Of a stretch of DNA of 64,000 bases, positions 1 through 9,206 are shown piece by piece. Below the pieces are notes generated by a model. It saw only the letters and a list, made by a program, of their open reading frames with translations. It had not been told where the DNA came from and did no database searches. The translations under genes and the position numbers were made by a program. Every line of letters begins with the position of its first letter. Position 1 is the stretch's first letter. Source of the DNA: Pelethousia sp034928145 (GTDB lineage: Bacteria; Bacillota; Clostridia; Christensenellales; CAG-138); the NCBI GenBank assembly GCA_034928145.1, contig JAYFPE010000007.1, positions 124,001-188,000 on the forward strand. The letters are read 5' to 3'.

Positions 1-1118
1 ACGCCCTCTGGCTGATCGGCGCTATTGTCAACTACCTCAAAGAAACGGGCGAGCTGGCCTTTGTGGATGATGCGGTGACTTATGCGGATGGCGGCGTGGG
101 CAGCGTATACGAGCACATGAAGCGCATCCTCGATTTTTCCGCCAGGCAGGTAGGCGTAAACGGCGTCTGCAAGGGCCTTCGGGCGGACTGGAACGATTGC
201 CTCAACCTGGGCGGCGGCGAAAGCGCTATGGTTAGCTTTTTGCATTATTGGGCCCTGGCGCAGTTCGTGGAGCTGGCGGGCTTTTTAGGACGCAAGGAGG
301 ATGTGGAAACATACGGCGCATTGGCGGCCAAGGTGAAGGATACGGCCGAGCGCGTGCTTTGGGATGGCGAATGGTACATCCGGGGCATTACCGCGGATGG
401 GCGCCCCATCGGCACAGCGGCGGATCGCGAGGGCCGGGTGCATATGGAGAGCAATACCTGGGCCGTGCTTTCGGGCGCAGCCGCCCCGGAGCGGGGCAAG
501 AAGGCCCTGACCGCCATTAAGAGATACCTTTTCACCCCCTATGGCCTGATGCTCAACGCGCCCCCCTATACCAAGCCGGATGACAGCATCGGCTTTGTGA
601 CCAGGGTCTATCCCGGCCTTAAGGAAAACGGGGCCATCTTCTCCCATCCCAACCCTTGGGCATGGGCGGCGGCCTGCGTGCTGGGCGAGGGCGAAATGGC
701 TATGGAGTTTTACGACGCCCTTTGTCCATTTAACCAAAACGACAAAATCGAGATTCGCCAGGCCGAGCCTTATAGCTATTGCCAGTTCGTGGTTGGCGAG
801 GCGCACACCGCCTTTGGCCGGGCGCGCCACCCCTTTATGACGGGCACTGCCGGCTGGGCCTATTTTGCGGCTACCCAGTATATGCTGGGCGTGCGCCCGG
901 GCTTTGACGGGCTGACGGTAGACCCCTGCGTGCCTGCCGGATGGAAGCGCTTCGCCCTGCGGCGGGTTTGGCGGGGCGGCGTTTATGAGATCGAGATCGA
1001 AAACCCAAAGGGTGTGCAAAAGGGCGTCGCCGCCCTCTATGCGGATGGGAAACAAGTGGAGAAGCTTCCTATTCTTAAGCCGGGTGAAACCTGCCATGCC
1101 CGGGCTGTGATGGGATGA
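1..1118 (+). CDS. GH94 family disaccharide phosphorylase, C-terminal part
   Basis: The frame is already open at the left edge (it reads ALWLIGAIVNYLKETGEL from base 3), so the gene starts upstream of the window. The remaining ~370 residues match the (alpha/alpha)6-barrel and C-terminal part of glycoside hydrolase family 94 phosphorylases. RADWNDCLNLGGGES carries the likely general-acid Asp, and ENGAIFSHPNPWAW is the family's His-containing phosphate-site loop. Members split cellobiose, cellodextrins or N,N'-diacetylchitobiose with phosphate in the cytoplasm, releasing a sugar 1-phosphate. The wording is closest in my memory to chitobiose/cellobiose phosphorylases, but the substrate cannot be fixed from this part alone. 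A phosphohexomutase starts 12 bases downstream, the expected partner to turn the 1-phosphate into the 6-phosphate. Confidence 0.85.
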   Translation, partial: ALWLIGAIVNYLKETGELAFVDDAVTYADGGVGSVYEHMKRILDFSARQVGVNGVCKGLRADWNDCLNLGGGESAMVSFLHYWALAQFVELAGFLGRKEDVETYGALAAKVKDTAERVLWDGEWYIRGITADGRPIGTAADREGRVHMESNTWAVLSGAAAPERGKKALTAIKRYLFTPYGLMLNAPPYTKPDDSIGFVTRVYPGLKENGAIFSHPNPWAWAAACVLGEGEMAMEFYDALCPFNQNDKIEIRQAEPYSYCQFVVGEAHTAFGRARHPFMTGTAGWAYFAATQYMLGVRPGFDGLTVDPCVPAGWKRFALRRVWRGGVYEIEIENPKGVQKGVAALYADGKQVEKLPILKPGETCHARAVMG

Positions 1119-1130
1119 AGGGAGACCTTG

Positions 1131-2543
1131 ATGATTAAATTCGGAACGGGCGGCTGGCGGGCCGTGATCGCGGATGGCTTTACCAAGGCCAATGTGCAGC
1201 GCTTGGCTGCCGGCCTGTGCGATATGATGAAGGCCGAGGGCGTGGCGGGGCAGGGCCTTTTGATCGGCTATGACAGGCGCTTCCTCTCGCGCGAAGCCGC
1301 GGAGTGGGCCGCCGAGGTGGCGGCCGGGGCCGGCGTGCCAGCGGCCATATTGCCGCGCGAAGCGCCTACGCCGCTCGTGATGTTCGGCGTGCGGGAATAT
1401 GGCTTCCCCTATGGCTTAATGGTGACGGCCAGCCATAACCCGGCCATTTATAACGGCGTTAAGGTATTCGTATCCGGCGGCCGGGACGCGTCTCAGGCTG
1501 TCACGGATAAGCTCGAGGGTTATATCGCCGCCCTGCGGGGCGATATCCCCTGCTCATCCCTTCAGGAGGCGGCCAAGCAGGGCCTCTACCGGGAAATGGA
1601 TCCCTTCAACGACTATATCGACAGCATCCTGGCCCTGGTGGATACAGAGGCCATCCGCAAGGCGCGGCTTAAGGTCGTGCTGGATCCGATGTACGGCGTG
1701 AGCCAAACCAGCCTGCGCACCATATTGATGACGGCCCGCTGCGATGTGACCGTGATCCATGAGCGGCGCGACACCCTCTTTGGCGGCAGGCTGCCCGCGC
1801 CCAATGTGGATACCCTGGGCAGCTTGGCTACGGCCGTGCGGGAGCAGAAGGCGGACATCGGCTTGGCGACAGACGGGGACGCGGACCGTATCGGCGTGAT
1901 CGACGACAACGGCCGTTTCGTGCACCCCAACAAGCTGCTGGTGATCCTCTATTATTACCTGCTGTGCTACCGGGGCTGGCGGGGGCCTGCCGTGCGCAAC
2001 ACATCCACCACGCACCTGATCGACCGCGTAGCCGCGGGCTTTGGCCAAGTCTGCCACGAAGTGCCCGTAGGTTTTAAGCATATCTCCGCCAAGATGGAGG
2101 AGGCGAACGCCCTCATCGGCGGCGAGTCCTCGGGCGGGCTCACGGTACGGGGGCATATCGGCGGCAAGGACGGCATCTACGCGGCCGCGCTCTTGTGCGA
2201 AATGACCGCCGTTACCGGCAAGCCAATCTCCGCGCTGTATCAGGAGATCACCGCCCGCTTCGGCGAGGTATACACGGCGGATGCCGATATTGCCATGACA
2301 GAAGAGAAGAAGGCGGAATTGCAGGCGCTTCTGTTTAAGGAAAAGGCCCTGCCGAAATTTACGGAGCAGGTGGAGCGTATCTCTTATCAGGATGGCTGCA
2401 AGGCGTATTTTGAAAACGGCGGATGGGTGATCTGCCGCTTTAGCGGCACCGAGCCCCTGCTACGCATCTGCGCGGAGGGTTCTTCACAGGAAAAAGCCGG
2501 GGAATATGTGGAAACCTGGCGGGCCTTTCTCGCAGGGCGATAG
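1131..2543 (+). CDS. Phosphoglucomutase/phosphomannomutase (alpha-D-phosphohexomutase)
   Basis: Interconverts hexose 1-phosphate and 6-phosphate. All four family signatures are visible: the phosphoserine loop TASHNPAIYNG (~residue 100), the metal loop DGDADRIGV (~245), the sugar loop GGESSGG (~325) and the phosphate-binding RFSGTEPLLRI near the C-terminus. Length of about 470 residues is normal for the superfamily. I place the start at the ATG at 1131 rather than the TTG at 1128, because GAAGGGAGA ends about six bases before it. It follows the GH94 phosphorylase closely and is probably co-transcribed, completing a phosphorolytic route into glycolysis (or amino-sugar metabolism if the phosphorylase acts on chitobiose). 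Confidence 0.9.
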   Translation: MIKFGTGGWRAVIADGFTKANVQRLAAGLCDMMKAEGVAGQGLLIGYDRRFLSREAAEWAAEVAAGAGVPAAILPREAPTPLVMFGVREYGFPYGLMVTASHNPAIYNGVKVFVSGGRDASQAVTDKLEGYIAALRGDIPCSSLQEAAKQGLYREMDPFNDYIDSILALVDTEAIRKARLKVVLDPMYGVSQTSLRTILMTARCDVTVIHERRDTLFGGRLPAPNVDTLGSLATAVREQKADIGLATDGDADRIGVIDDNGRFVHPNKLLVILYYYLLCYRGWRGPAVRNTSTTHLIDRVAAGFGQVCHEVPVGFKHISAKMEEANALIGGESSGGLTVRGHIGGKDGIYAAALLCEMTAVTGKPISALYQEITARFGEVYTADADIAMTEEKKAELQALLFKEKALPKFTEQVERISYQDGCKAYFENGGWVICRFSGTEPLLRICAEGSSQEKAGEYVETWRAFLAGR

Positions 2544-2552
2544 CCGCCCGCG

Positions 2553-2582
2553 TTGCGTGGGAACGCCTTGCAATGATATAAT
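2553..2582 (+). promoter_or_regulatory. Putative sigma-A promoter for the sensor kinase gene
   Basis: TTGCGT at 2553-2558 and TATAAT at 2577-2582 are 18 bp apart, about 30 bp ahead of the ATG at 2614. This suggests the kinase can be transcribed apart from the two metabolic genes before it. Confidence 0.55.
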
Positions 2583-2613
2583 ACCAAGAGTATAAAGCGA
2601 AGGGGGCTTCAGC

Positions 2614-4332
2614 ATGAAAAACAGAGGCATCTCCCTTCGCTTTGGCCTTTTGGCCATCGTCACCCTCTGCTGGGTGCTGCCCATCCTGGCGATATTGACC
2701 ATGTCCGCCTATTTTGTCTCCAACAACTTCCAGTCCCGCCTGGAAGAAGCCGTGCTCACCAGCGTAGATAAAGCGGCGGAATCGGTTCGCGGCAGGGTCG
2801 AGAGCGTTATGGCCGCATCCAGAGCCGTATCCTACGATGGAACCGTGCGCGGCGCATACCTGGATTATTGCGCCACAGAGGACAGCGTAGCGCTCTATAG
2901 CGATGTGAACGCATACCTTTACGCCAAGTTCGCCTTTGACGATAGCTTTACGGCCGCCTTTCTTTATTTCACAGAACAGCCGGATATCCAGTATTACGTT
3001 AACAACCGCAGCCATTCCGAGGTGGGCGTGCGCAAGGACTTCGAACGGGACGCTTTGCCAAAGGTGCGGGCGCTCTGTGAGGGATTGGGCACGGGCATCG
3101 CTTTCCTGCGTGTGAACGGCAGGCTCTATCTAGTGCGCAACATCGTGGATAGCAGCTTTCGGCCCTATGCGGTGCTGGCCCTAGATTGCAGCGTAAAATC
3201 CCTTTGCGAAAGCGTATACAACATTGTCTGGCTCCAGGCCGCTACGCTGGAAATCGATGGCCTTGCCTTCCCGCTAACGGGCGGGGGCGTTGCGGCCGGC
3301 GCCGAGGGCTTACATTACGACGCCGCGGCCGGCAGCTATATCGTATGCCGCTCGCCCAGCCTAAGCGGGCACCAGCTTACCGTGCGCGCGATCTGCGATG
3401 GGCAGGATCTTTTTGAGGCTTTCCCGAGCCTGCGGGCTATGGCCGTGGTGGTTTTCGCTCTGGTTATCCCGCTGCTGGCCTTTGTGATCTGGGCCTTTTA
3501 CAGGTACGTCTCCCTGCCGGTAAACCGGCTGGTGGAGGCCTCGGAGCGGGTGGAGGCCGGGGAGCTGGGCTATACGGTGGAAGCGATGCCCAGGAGCCGC
3601 GAGTTTTTATACGTGACCGAGCATTTTAACAGCATGTCGGAAAAGCTCAAGCGGATGTTTGACCACAGCCGTATGGAGCAGATCGCCCTGCAGGATGCGC
3701 GCATCAAAGCCCTGCAATCCCAGATCAACCCGCATTTTTTGAATAACACTCTGGAGATCATCAACTGGGAAGCCAGGATGGCTAAGGATGACAAGGTATC
3801 CAGCATGATCGAGGCGCTTTCCACCATGCTGGCCGCGGCCACAGCGCGGGATGGCAAAGCCATGGTCAGCTTGCGCGACGAGCTGACCTATGTGGACGCC
3901 TACCTTTATATCATCTCCCAGCGCTTTGGCGAGAGGCTCAGGGTAATCAAGCGGATCGGCGAGGGGCTGCTCGATGCGCCGGTGCCCAGGCTTATTTTAC
4001 AGCCCATCGTGGAAAACGCCATCGAACACGGCATATCACAGCTCCCCACGGGCGAGCTGGTGCTTCGGGCCTATAGGGCCGGGGAATGGCTCTGCCTTGA
4101 GGTGGAGCAGGATGGCCGCATCAGCGATGGCGATCGGGAAAACATCGCCCGGCTACTCAATTCGGAGGAGGATAGCACCCCCTATCCCCAGGGCCGCTTG
4201 GGCATACGCAATGTGAACATCCGGCTGAAAATGCTCTTTGGCAAGGAGAGCGGCCTTAGCATAACGGAGGTGGGACCGGAACGCATCCGGGCCAGGATCC
4301 GCTTGCCGTATGCCGCGCCGGGCGAGGATTAA
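2614..4332 (+). CDS. YesM-type sensor histidine kinase
   Basis: Membrane sensor kinase of the LytS/YesM class. An N-terminal membrane segment (~residues 9-32) is followed by a ~230-residue extracellular sensor region, a second membrane helix (~270-293), a HAMP region, and the His_kinase module with ALQSQINPHFLNNTLEIINW, whose His is the phosphoacceptor. An ATPase domain follows (QPIVENAIEHGIS as N-box, GRLGIRNVNIRLK as G-box). In Firmicutes this class normally pairs with an AraC-type YesN response regulator and controls adjacent carbohydrate transporters. No response regulator is present here, though one could lie left of the window. The sugar ABC genes just downstream are its likely targets. 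Confidence 0.88.
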   Translation: MKNRGISLRFGLLAIVTLCWVLPILAILTMSAYFVSNNFQSRLEEAVLTSVDKAAESVRGRVESVMAASRAVSYDGTVRGAYLDYCATEDSVALYSDVNAYLYAKFAFDDSFTAAFLYFTEQPDIQYYVNNRSHSEVGVRKDFERDALPKVRALCEGLGTGIAFLRVNGRLYLVRNIVDSSFRPYAVLALDCSVKSLCESVYNIVWLQAATLEIDGLAFPLTGGGVAAGAEGLHYDAAAGSYIVCRSPSLSGHQLTVRAICDGQDLFEAFPSLRAMAVVVFALVIPLLAFVIWAFYRYVSLPVNRLVEASERVEAGELGYTVEAMPRSREFLYVTEHFNSMSEKLKRMFDHSRMEQIALQDARIKALQSQINPHFLNNTLEIINWEARMAKDDKVSSMIEALSTMLAAATARDGKAMVSLRDELTYVDAYLYIISQRFGERLRVIKRIGEGLLDAPVPRLILQPIVENAIEHGISQLPTGELVLRAYRAGEWLCLEVEQDGRISDGDRENIARLLNSEEDSTPYPQGRLGIRNVNIRLKMLFGKESGLSITEVGPERIRARIRLPYAAPGED

Positions 4333-4367
4333 GCCGCCTGACCCGCATTTGTGCAATCAGAAACAAG

Positions 4368-4407
4368 AAAGGGCAAGCGTGGATCTTAAAGGTTCGCCGC
4401 CCTTTTT
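4368..4407 (+). terminator. Weak terminator-like hairpin after the kinase gene
   Basis: AAAGGGC (4368-4374) can pair with GCCCTTT (4399-4405) across a 24-base loop, followed by more T. A TATAAT at 4409-4414 directly after it could be the -10 of a promoter for the solute-binding protein gene, but no good -35 is seen. Confidence 0.35.
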
Positions 4408-4513
4408 CTATAATATATGTATCACCGCAGGGACGGGCGCATCGACGGCCCGCTCCATGGCAGTTCGTATTGCACGTCACTTAGCAAAACAGTAAAACCA
4501 ATGGAGGTAAAAC

Positions 4514-5854
4514 ATGAAGAAGTTTCTTGCTGTCCTGATGGCCGGAGCGCTGGCGCTGGCCCTGTTTGGCTGTGCGCCCGCGGCCCCCGCAGAGCAGGCC
4601 GCAGCGCCGGCCGAAGCGCCCGCCGCAGAGCCCGCGCCCGCCGCAGAACCCGCCCCCGCCGCCGCGCAGCCGGTCGAAATTACCGTTGTCACTTCGTATG
4701 GCGGAGACGACGGCAACCGCGGCAACTATGAAGCTGCCCTGAAGGGCTATGAACAGGCCACTGGCAACACCGTGCTCGACGCTTCCGCCACATCCAACGA
4801 AGAGTGGAAGGCTAAGGTCATGACGGACTTTGAAACCGGCACCGAACCCGATGTGCTCTTCTACTTCTCCAACTCCGACTCCAAATCCATCATCGAGGCG
4901 GGCAAGGTGGTCTCCATTGAGGAGATCCGCGCCGAGTATCCCGATTATGCTTCCAACATGAAGGATGAGATGATGGCCCTCTCCGAGGTGGACGGCAAGG
5001 CATACGCGGTGCCCTCCAGCGGCTTCTGGGAGAGCATGTTCGTCAACACCAAGGTGCTTGCGGCCGCGGGTGTTTCCGTGCCCGGCGTGGATTACACCTG
5101 GGATCAGTTCCTGGCGGATTGCCAGAAGATCAAGGACGCCGGCTACACGCCCGTGGCCGTATCCCTCCAGGAAGTGCCCCATTACTGGTTCGAGTTCACC
5201 GTATACAACAACGGCAACACGGCCAACCACCTGGATATCCCCGCCGCATCTTCGGATGCCACCGGCCTCAAGTGGGCCGCCGGCTTTGAAGACCTCAAGG
5301 CACTGTACGAGGCGGGCTTCCTGCCCCAGAACACCCTCACCGCCACCGATGCCGAGACCGTGCAGCTGGTAGCGGACGGCCAGGCCGCCTTCCTGATCGA
5401 CGGCAGCTGGAAGGTAGGCTTCTTCACCGAGAATTGCGCGGATCACCTGGAAGACTTTGCCCTCAGCTATGTGCCCGGCAAGGGTGAGCGTAAGGCGAGC
5501 GATGTGATCGGCGGCATCTCCATGGGTTACTTCATCACCCGCAAGGCTTGGGATGACCCGGCCAAGCGCGAGGCGGCCGTAGCTTTCGTTTCGCACATGA
5601 CCAGCGATGAAGTCCTCTCCACCTTCGTAACCACCGAGGTCACCGCCCTCAAGAACGGCGCCAAGCCCGCCGGCCTCAACGCCATTCAGCAATCTGCCGC
5701 CGAAATGTGCGCGGGCGTGACCAGCACCGTGGGCGCCGTACAGGATCTGATGACCTCCGAAGCTCGCGGCAGCCTCTTTGCCGATGTGAAAAACATCGTC
5801 ACCGGCAAGGCCACCGCGGCAGAGGCCATCGACAAAGCCTTAGCCCTCCAATAA
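4514..5854 (+). CDS. Sugar ABC transporter substrate-binding lipoprotein
   Basis: Extracellular solute-binding protein of the family-1 (MalE-like) type that delivers a sugar or oligosaccharide to the two permeases downstream. The first 20 residues form a lipoprotein signal with lipobox ALFGC, so the mature protein would be lipid-anchored at Cys20. An Ala/Pro/Glu-rich linker (~residues 22-53) follows and then the two-lobed binding fold. A strong ATGGAGGT ribosome site precedes the ATG. The gene sits between a sensor kinase and permeases, the usual layout of YesMN-controlled carbohydrate loci. The ligand is not predictable here; a disaccharide fits the phosphorylase upstream. Confidence 0.9.
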   Translation: MKKFLAVLMAGALALALFGCAPAAPAEQAAAPAEAPAAEPAPAAEPAPAAAQPVEITVVTSYGGDDGNRGNYEAALKGYEQATGNTVLDASATSNEEWKAKVMTDFETGTEPDVLFYFSNSDSKSIIEAGKVVSIEEIRAEYPDYASNMKDEMMALSEVDGKAYAVPSSGFWESMFVNTKVLAAAGVSVPGVDYTWDQFLADCQKIKDAGYTPVAVSLQEVPHYWFEFTVYNNGNTANHLDIPAASSDATGLKWAAGFEDLKALYEAGFLPQNTLTATDAETVQLVADGQAAFLIDGSWKVGFFTENCADHLEDFALSYVPGKGERKASDVIGGISMGYFITRKAWDDPAKREAAVAFVSHMTSDEVLSTFVTTEVTALKNGAKPAGLNAIQQSAAEMCAGVTSTVGAVQDLMTSEARGSLFADVKNIVTGKATAAEAIDKALALQ

Positions 5855-5886
5855 AGGGCGGCTGCACACCATAGGATCTGAAGCGC

Positions 5887-5918
5887 GGGGCCGGCCTTGG
5901 TTACCTTAGGCCGGCCCC
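5887..5918 (+). other. Intercistronic hairpin between binding protein and permease
   Basis: A perfect 11-bp inverted repeat (GGGGCCGGCCT at 5887-5897, AGGCCGGCCCC at 5908-5918) with a 10-base loop. No T-run follows, so it looks more like a 3'-end stabiliser or processing stop for the binding-protein mRNA than a terminator. Confidence 0.7.
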
Positions 5919-5938
5919 CGGTATACACGGAAAGGCGG

Positions 5939-6835
5939 ATGGCTATGAACTCGATGCTCTACAAAAAAAAGGCGCCCTTGCTGTTTTTTCTGCTCCCCGC
6001 CTTTTTGTTTCTTACCGTATTCCTCTATTACCCATTCCTGCAAAACATCGTCAACAGCTTCTCCCAGATCACCGGCCTGGGCACGGCCAGCCAGGGCCTG
6101 AACCAGCCCTGGTATGCCAACTACGCCCGCATGCTGGAAGATGAAAACCTGCACACAGCCATCAAGAACACCATGATCTTCACCGGGGCAACCATTGTTT
6201 TTCAGGTGGGCATCGCGCTGCTGCTGGCGCTGCTGGTGGATCGGATCAACAAGGGTTCGCAGCTTTTCCGCACGGTCTATTTTTTTCCCATCGTCATCAG
6301 CGCCACAGCCCTGGGCCTTTTGTTTAACCTGGTTTTTCTCTATAATGGCGGCATGCTCAACCAGTTTTTGCAGAAGGTATTGGGCTACAGCCAAAACATC
6401 GATTGGAAGGATGAATCGCATTTCCTCACCACCATGCTCATCCCCGTAATGTGGCAGTATGTGGGCTTTTACTTTGTAATTATCGTTACCGGTCTCAACA
6501 ACATCTCCGCCGAGGTATATGAGGCGGCGGAGCTGGACGGGGCGGATGGATGGAAGCGCGTGCGTTACATCACCCTCCCCCTGGTGCGCAATGTGCTCTG
6601 CACCTGTCTGGTGCTGGCCGTGACCGGTGCGCTCAAGATATACGACCTGCCCTGGGTGATGTTCGGCAGCGGCATTCCCATGGATAAATCCTGGCTCACG
6701 GGCACCTATATGTATAACCAAACCTTCATCCGCACAGATGTGGACTATGGATCTTCCATTGCCGTGCTGATCGTGGTGTTGGGCGTGGCCATGGCACAAC
6801 TCGCCAACACTATCTTCAAAGAAAAGGATTATTAA
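5939..6835 (+). CDS. Sugar ABC transporter permease (MalF/UgpA-like)
   Basis: Inner-membrane permease with six predicted membrane helices. The EAA loop is recognisable as EAAELDGADGWKRVRYITLPLV (split over ~residues 193-214), the site contacted by the ATPase. The most plausible starts are ATG 5939 or ATG 5945, both just after GGAAAGGCGG; an earlier GTG at 5897 falls inside the hairpin and is unlikely. It forms the heterodimeric channel with the next gene, which begins 10 bases later. No ATPase gene is present in this cluster, so it probably borrows a shared MsmK-type ATPase encoded elsewhere. Confidence 0.9.
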   Translation: MAMNSMLYKKKAPLLFFLLPAFLFLTVFLYYPFLQNIVNSFSQITGLGTASQGLNQPWYANYARMLEDENLHTAIKNTMIFTGATIVFQVGIALLLALLVDRINKGSQLFRTVYFFPIVISATALGLLFNLVFLYNGGMLNQFLQKVLGYSQNIDWKDESHFLTTMLIPVMWQYVGFYFVIIVTGLNNISAEVYEAAELDGADGWKRVRYITLPLVRNVLCTCLVLAVTGALKIYDLPWVMFGSGIPMDKSWLTGTYMYNQTFIRTDVDYGSSIAVLIVVLGVAMAQLANTIFKEKDY

Positions 6836-6845
6836 GGAGGGGGCT

Positions 6846-7718
6846 ATGAAGCAGAAAGCGAGAAAAAGGCTCTCTTTTGCCCAGGCGGCCACGTATGTGG
6901 GGCTGTCACTCTGGGCCGTTACCACGGTGTATCCCTTCCTGTGGGTCATCATCAACTCTTTTAGACAAAAGGGCCAGATCCGTACGGATTCCTTCTCCAT
7001 CCCCTGGCCCTGGACGGATAGCTTCACCCTGGATAATTACGCCAAGGCCGATTCCCGTTTCGAGTTTGGGCAGGCGTATGCCAACAGCCTGATTATCTCC
7101 ATATCGGTGACGGTTATCGTGGTGTTGCTGGCGGGCCTGGCGGCTTATGGCCTGGTGCGCTACAATTTCCGCGGCAAGCGGCTCGTGCAGGGACTGGTGA
7201 TCGCCAGCATGATGTTCCCGGTGTTTTCCACCATCATTCCGGTTTTTCGACTGGAGGTGGTACTGGGCATCGCCAGCACGGGCAACCGCTTTTTGTCCCT
7301 GCTGGCGGCCATCCTGCCACAGGTGGCGGGCAACCTCTCCTTTGCCATTGTGGTGCTGATGGGCTTTATCCGCTCCATCCCGCTCGATTTGGAAGAGGCT
7401 GCTTATCTGGATGGCTGCGGCGTGTTCGGCATCTTCTTCCGCATTATCGTGCCGGTAGCCAAGCCCTCCTTTGCCACGGTGGCCATCTTTGCCTTTCTCT
7501 GGTCGTACAACGATCTGTTCACCCAGTCCTTCTTCCTGCGCCTGCCCAAGGAAAAGACCATCACCCTGCTTCTGAATGAGATCAGCTCCCAAGCCGGCGT
7601 GGATTACGGCCTGATGGCCGCCTCGGTGGTGCTGGTGGTGGTGCCCGTGCTGATCGTTTACGTGCTGCTGCAAAAGAATATCATCAAGGGCCTGACGGTT
7701 GGCGCCATAAAAGGTTAA
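6846..7718 (+). CDS. Sugar ABC transporter permease (MalG/UgpE-like)
   Basis: Second permease of the sugar transporter, 290 residues with six predicted membrane helices. It carries the EAA loop LEEAAYLDGCGVFGIFFRI followed by IVPVAKP. AAGGAGGGGG precedes the ATG with ideal spacing. It is the last gene of this + strand cluster and a hairpin terminator follows at 7742. Confidence 0.9.
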   Translation: MKQKARKRLSFAQAATYVGLSLWAVTTVYPFLWVIINSFRQKGQIRTDSFSIPWPWTDSFTLDNYAKADSRFEFGQAYANSLIISISVTVIVVLLAGLAAYGLVRYNFRGKRLVQGLVIASMMFPVFSTIIPVFRLEVVLGIASTGNRFLSLLAAILPQVAGNLSFAIVVLMGFIRSIPLDLEEAAYLDGCGVFGIFFRIIVPVAKPSFATVAIFAFLWSYNDLFTQSFFLRLPKEKTITLLLNEISSQAGVDYGLMAASVVLVVVPVLIVYVLLQKNIIKGLTVGAIKG

Positions 7719-7741
7719 GAAAAACGGGCATAACGAACAAG

Positions 7742-7773
7742 AAAGCCTCCTGCCGCAAATTGCAGGAGGCTTT
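7742..7773 (+). terminator. Rho-independent terminator
   Basis: AAAGCCTCCTGC / GCAGGAGGCTTT, a perfect 12-bp stem with an 8-base loop closing the sugar ABC operon. The T-tail is short. Confidence 0.75.
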
Positions 7774-7945
7774 ACATATTCAACCATGAAAAAAGCCCGC
7801 AGAATGGAACCATGGCTTCTAGCCGTTTCCTGCATTGACCTGCGGTAGAAACAGCAAATTAGCGTTATTATATTCTATATTTTCTATGAAACCTCCAAAA
7901 ACTACAAAAAAATACAAAAATCTGCGAATCAAAGATGGTTGTCCC

Positions 7946-7974
7946 TTGCAATAGGAAATGGTTTACCGTAAGAT
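7946..7974 (+). promoter_or_regulatory. Sigma-A promoter for the exported IPKTG protein
   Basis: TTGCAA (7946-7951) and TAAGAT (7969-7974) with a 17-bp spacer, about 60 bases ahead of the ATG at 8042. The rest of the 323-base gap (7774-7945) is AT-rich and holds no gene or further motif that I recognise. Confidence 0.65.
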
Positions 7975-8041
7975 GGGTGTATAGGTAAAAGTAAACGCAT
8001 GCAAAGCGCCGGAGTTAACAACTTAAGGGAGAACGAACGCG

Positions 8042-9136
8042 ATGAAGAAGTTTTTTGCCGCCGTATTTTCTGTGATCATGACGCTGACCGTTGCTTCCGG
8101 CGCCCTGGCTGCCTTCACCTGGAACGCCGCCCCCGGAGCTACCCCGGAATCCTTTGCCGCCCGTTATAAGATCGAGGTCGTCAAGCTGGCCAATGAAAGT
8201 GGCGCCATCGGATCCACCAAGCTGATCGAAGCCCCCGCAGCCAACGCGGCGAATCATGCTTCCGTCTATTTTTACATCCGCCTCACCGTTGCCGGCGCGG
8301 CTGATGATATCGCGGCTGCGGATGACATTCAAAAGAACGCGCGGGCGGATGTCTCCTTCACAGCGCTGCGCGATTTTTTTACCGATATTGACGAGCTTCC
8401 ATGCGTCACCGGCATAGATCTGTCCGATCTGGATAATGGCGTATACTACTTTAATGTCACTGGCCAGGCGGAAGATGGGGGAACCCCTGCGACCTGGTTC
8501 CTGCCGATCACCGGCGCCCTGGCCAACAGCAGCTATTCCCGTGCCGCTATCGAGTGCCGCTGCCTGGATAGCGCCACCGCCAAGGCCTATGCCAAGGTCT
8601 ATTCTAAGCGGCCCTTTTCGGGCAAGCTTCCCAACGGAGGTTCCGGCCCCGTGCCCTTCGCGTGCGGCGGTTACTGGATCTGGGTTGCGGAAGATGGGCT
8701 GATTGGTTTTGCCGATCATGATTATAAGAATGTCCTCGTCTTCACCCGAAACAAGAGCACCGGCCAAATCACCCAGGCAACCGTTGGCGCGCATAATACC
8801 GATGCAAATTTTGTGGTTGGCCTCTACACCTACCTGGGCTTTGCCGGCTCCGATGTTGAAGCAGGCAGCATCTATATGACGGATGACAACCTTCGCGCCG
8901 CCTTCGGCTTCGATTACCAGGGCGAATCCTTTGTCACGTGGGATGCCAGCCCTGTCGCCATCATCCTCGACCCTGCCATCGGCATCCCCAAAACGGGCGG
9001 TAGCGCCGATATCCTCGGCCCGGCCTTGCTCCTGCTCTCCGTTTCGGCTGCCCTATGCGGGCTCTGCGAGGGCAGGTCTTACGCGGAAGGCGGCCCTGCG
9101 CGGGCAGCGGGATCGGGGGCCAAGCGTATATGGTGA
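8042..9136 (+). CDS. Exported protein of unknown function with C-terminal IPKTG sorting-like signal
   Basis: I do not recognise the central ~300 residues. The N-terminus is a classic signal peptide (MKKFFAAVFSVIMTLTVASG, cut after ALA). Near the C-terminus, PAIGIPKTGGSADILGPAL is an LPXTG-like sortase motif (IPKTG) followed by a hydrophobic stretch (ILGPALLLLSVSAALCGL). The cytoplasmic tail is unusual: about 23 residues with scattered Arg/Lys rather than a short KRRK-type end. The gene has its own promoter, an AAGGGAG ribosome site and a terminator at 9207, so it is a single-gene unit. No sortase is in the window. Surface attachment is an inference. Confidence 0.7.
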   Translation: MKKFFAAVFSVIMTLTVASGALAAFTWNAAPGATPESFAARYKIEVVKLANESGAIGSTKLIEAPAANAANHASVYFYIRLTVAGAADDIAAADDIQKNARADVSFTALRDFFTDIDELPCVTGIDLSDLDNGVYYFNVTGQAEDGGTPATWFLPITGALANSSYSRAAIECRCLDSATAKAYAKVYSKRPFSGKLPNGGSGPVPFACGGYWIWVAEDGLIGFADHDYKNVLVFTRNKSTGQITQATVGAHNTDANFVVGLYTYLGFAGSDVEAGSIYMTDDNLRAAFGFDYQGESFVTWDASPVAIILDPAIGIPKTGGSADILGPALLLLSVSAALCGLCEGRSYAEGGPARAAGSGAKRIW

Positions 9137-9206
9137 TTGGCAGCGGGGAAGGCAGCCTCCTTTCTCGGGCGGGCACCGGTTCGCTTCTGGGAAGGCCTTT
9201 CGCAGA

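Noticed and set aside
7975..8041. Possible c-di-GMP (GEMM-like) riboswitch ahead of the IPKTG protein
   Set aside because: GCAAAGC..CCGG recalls one part of the motif, but the leader after the promoter is only ~60 bases and the other conserved halves are missing.
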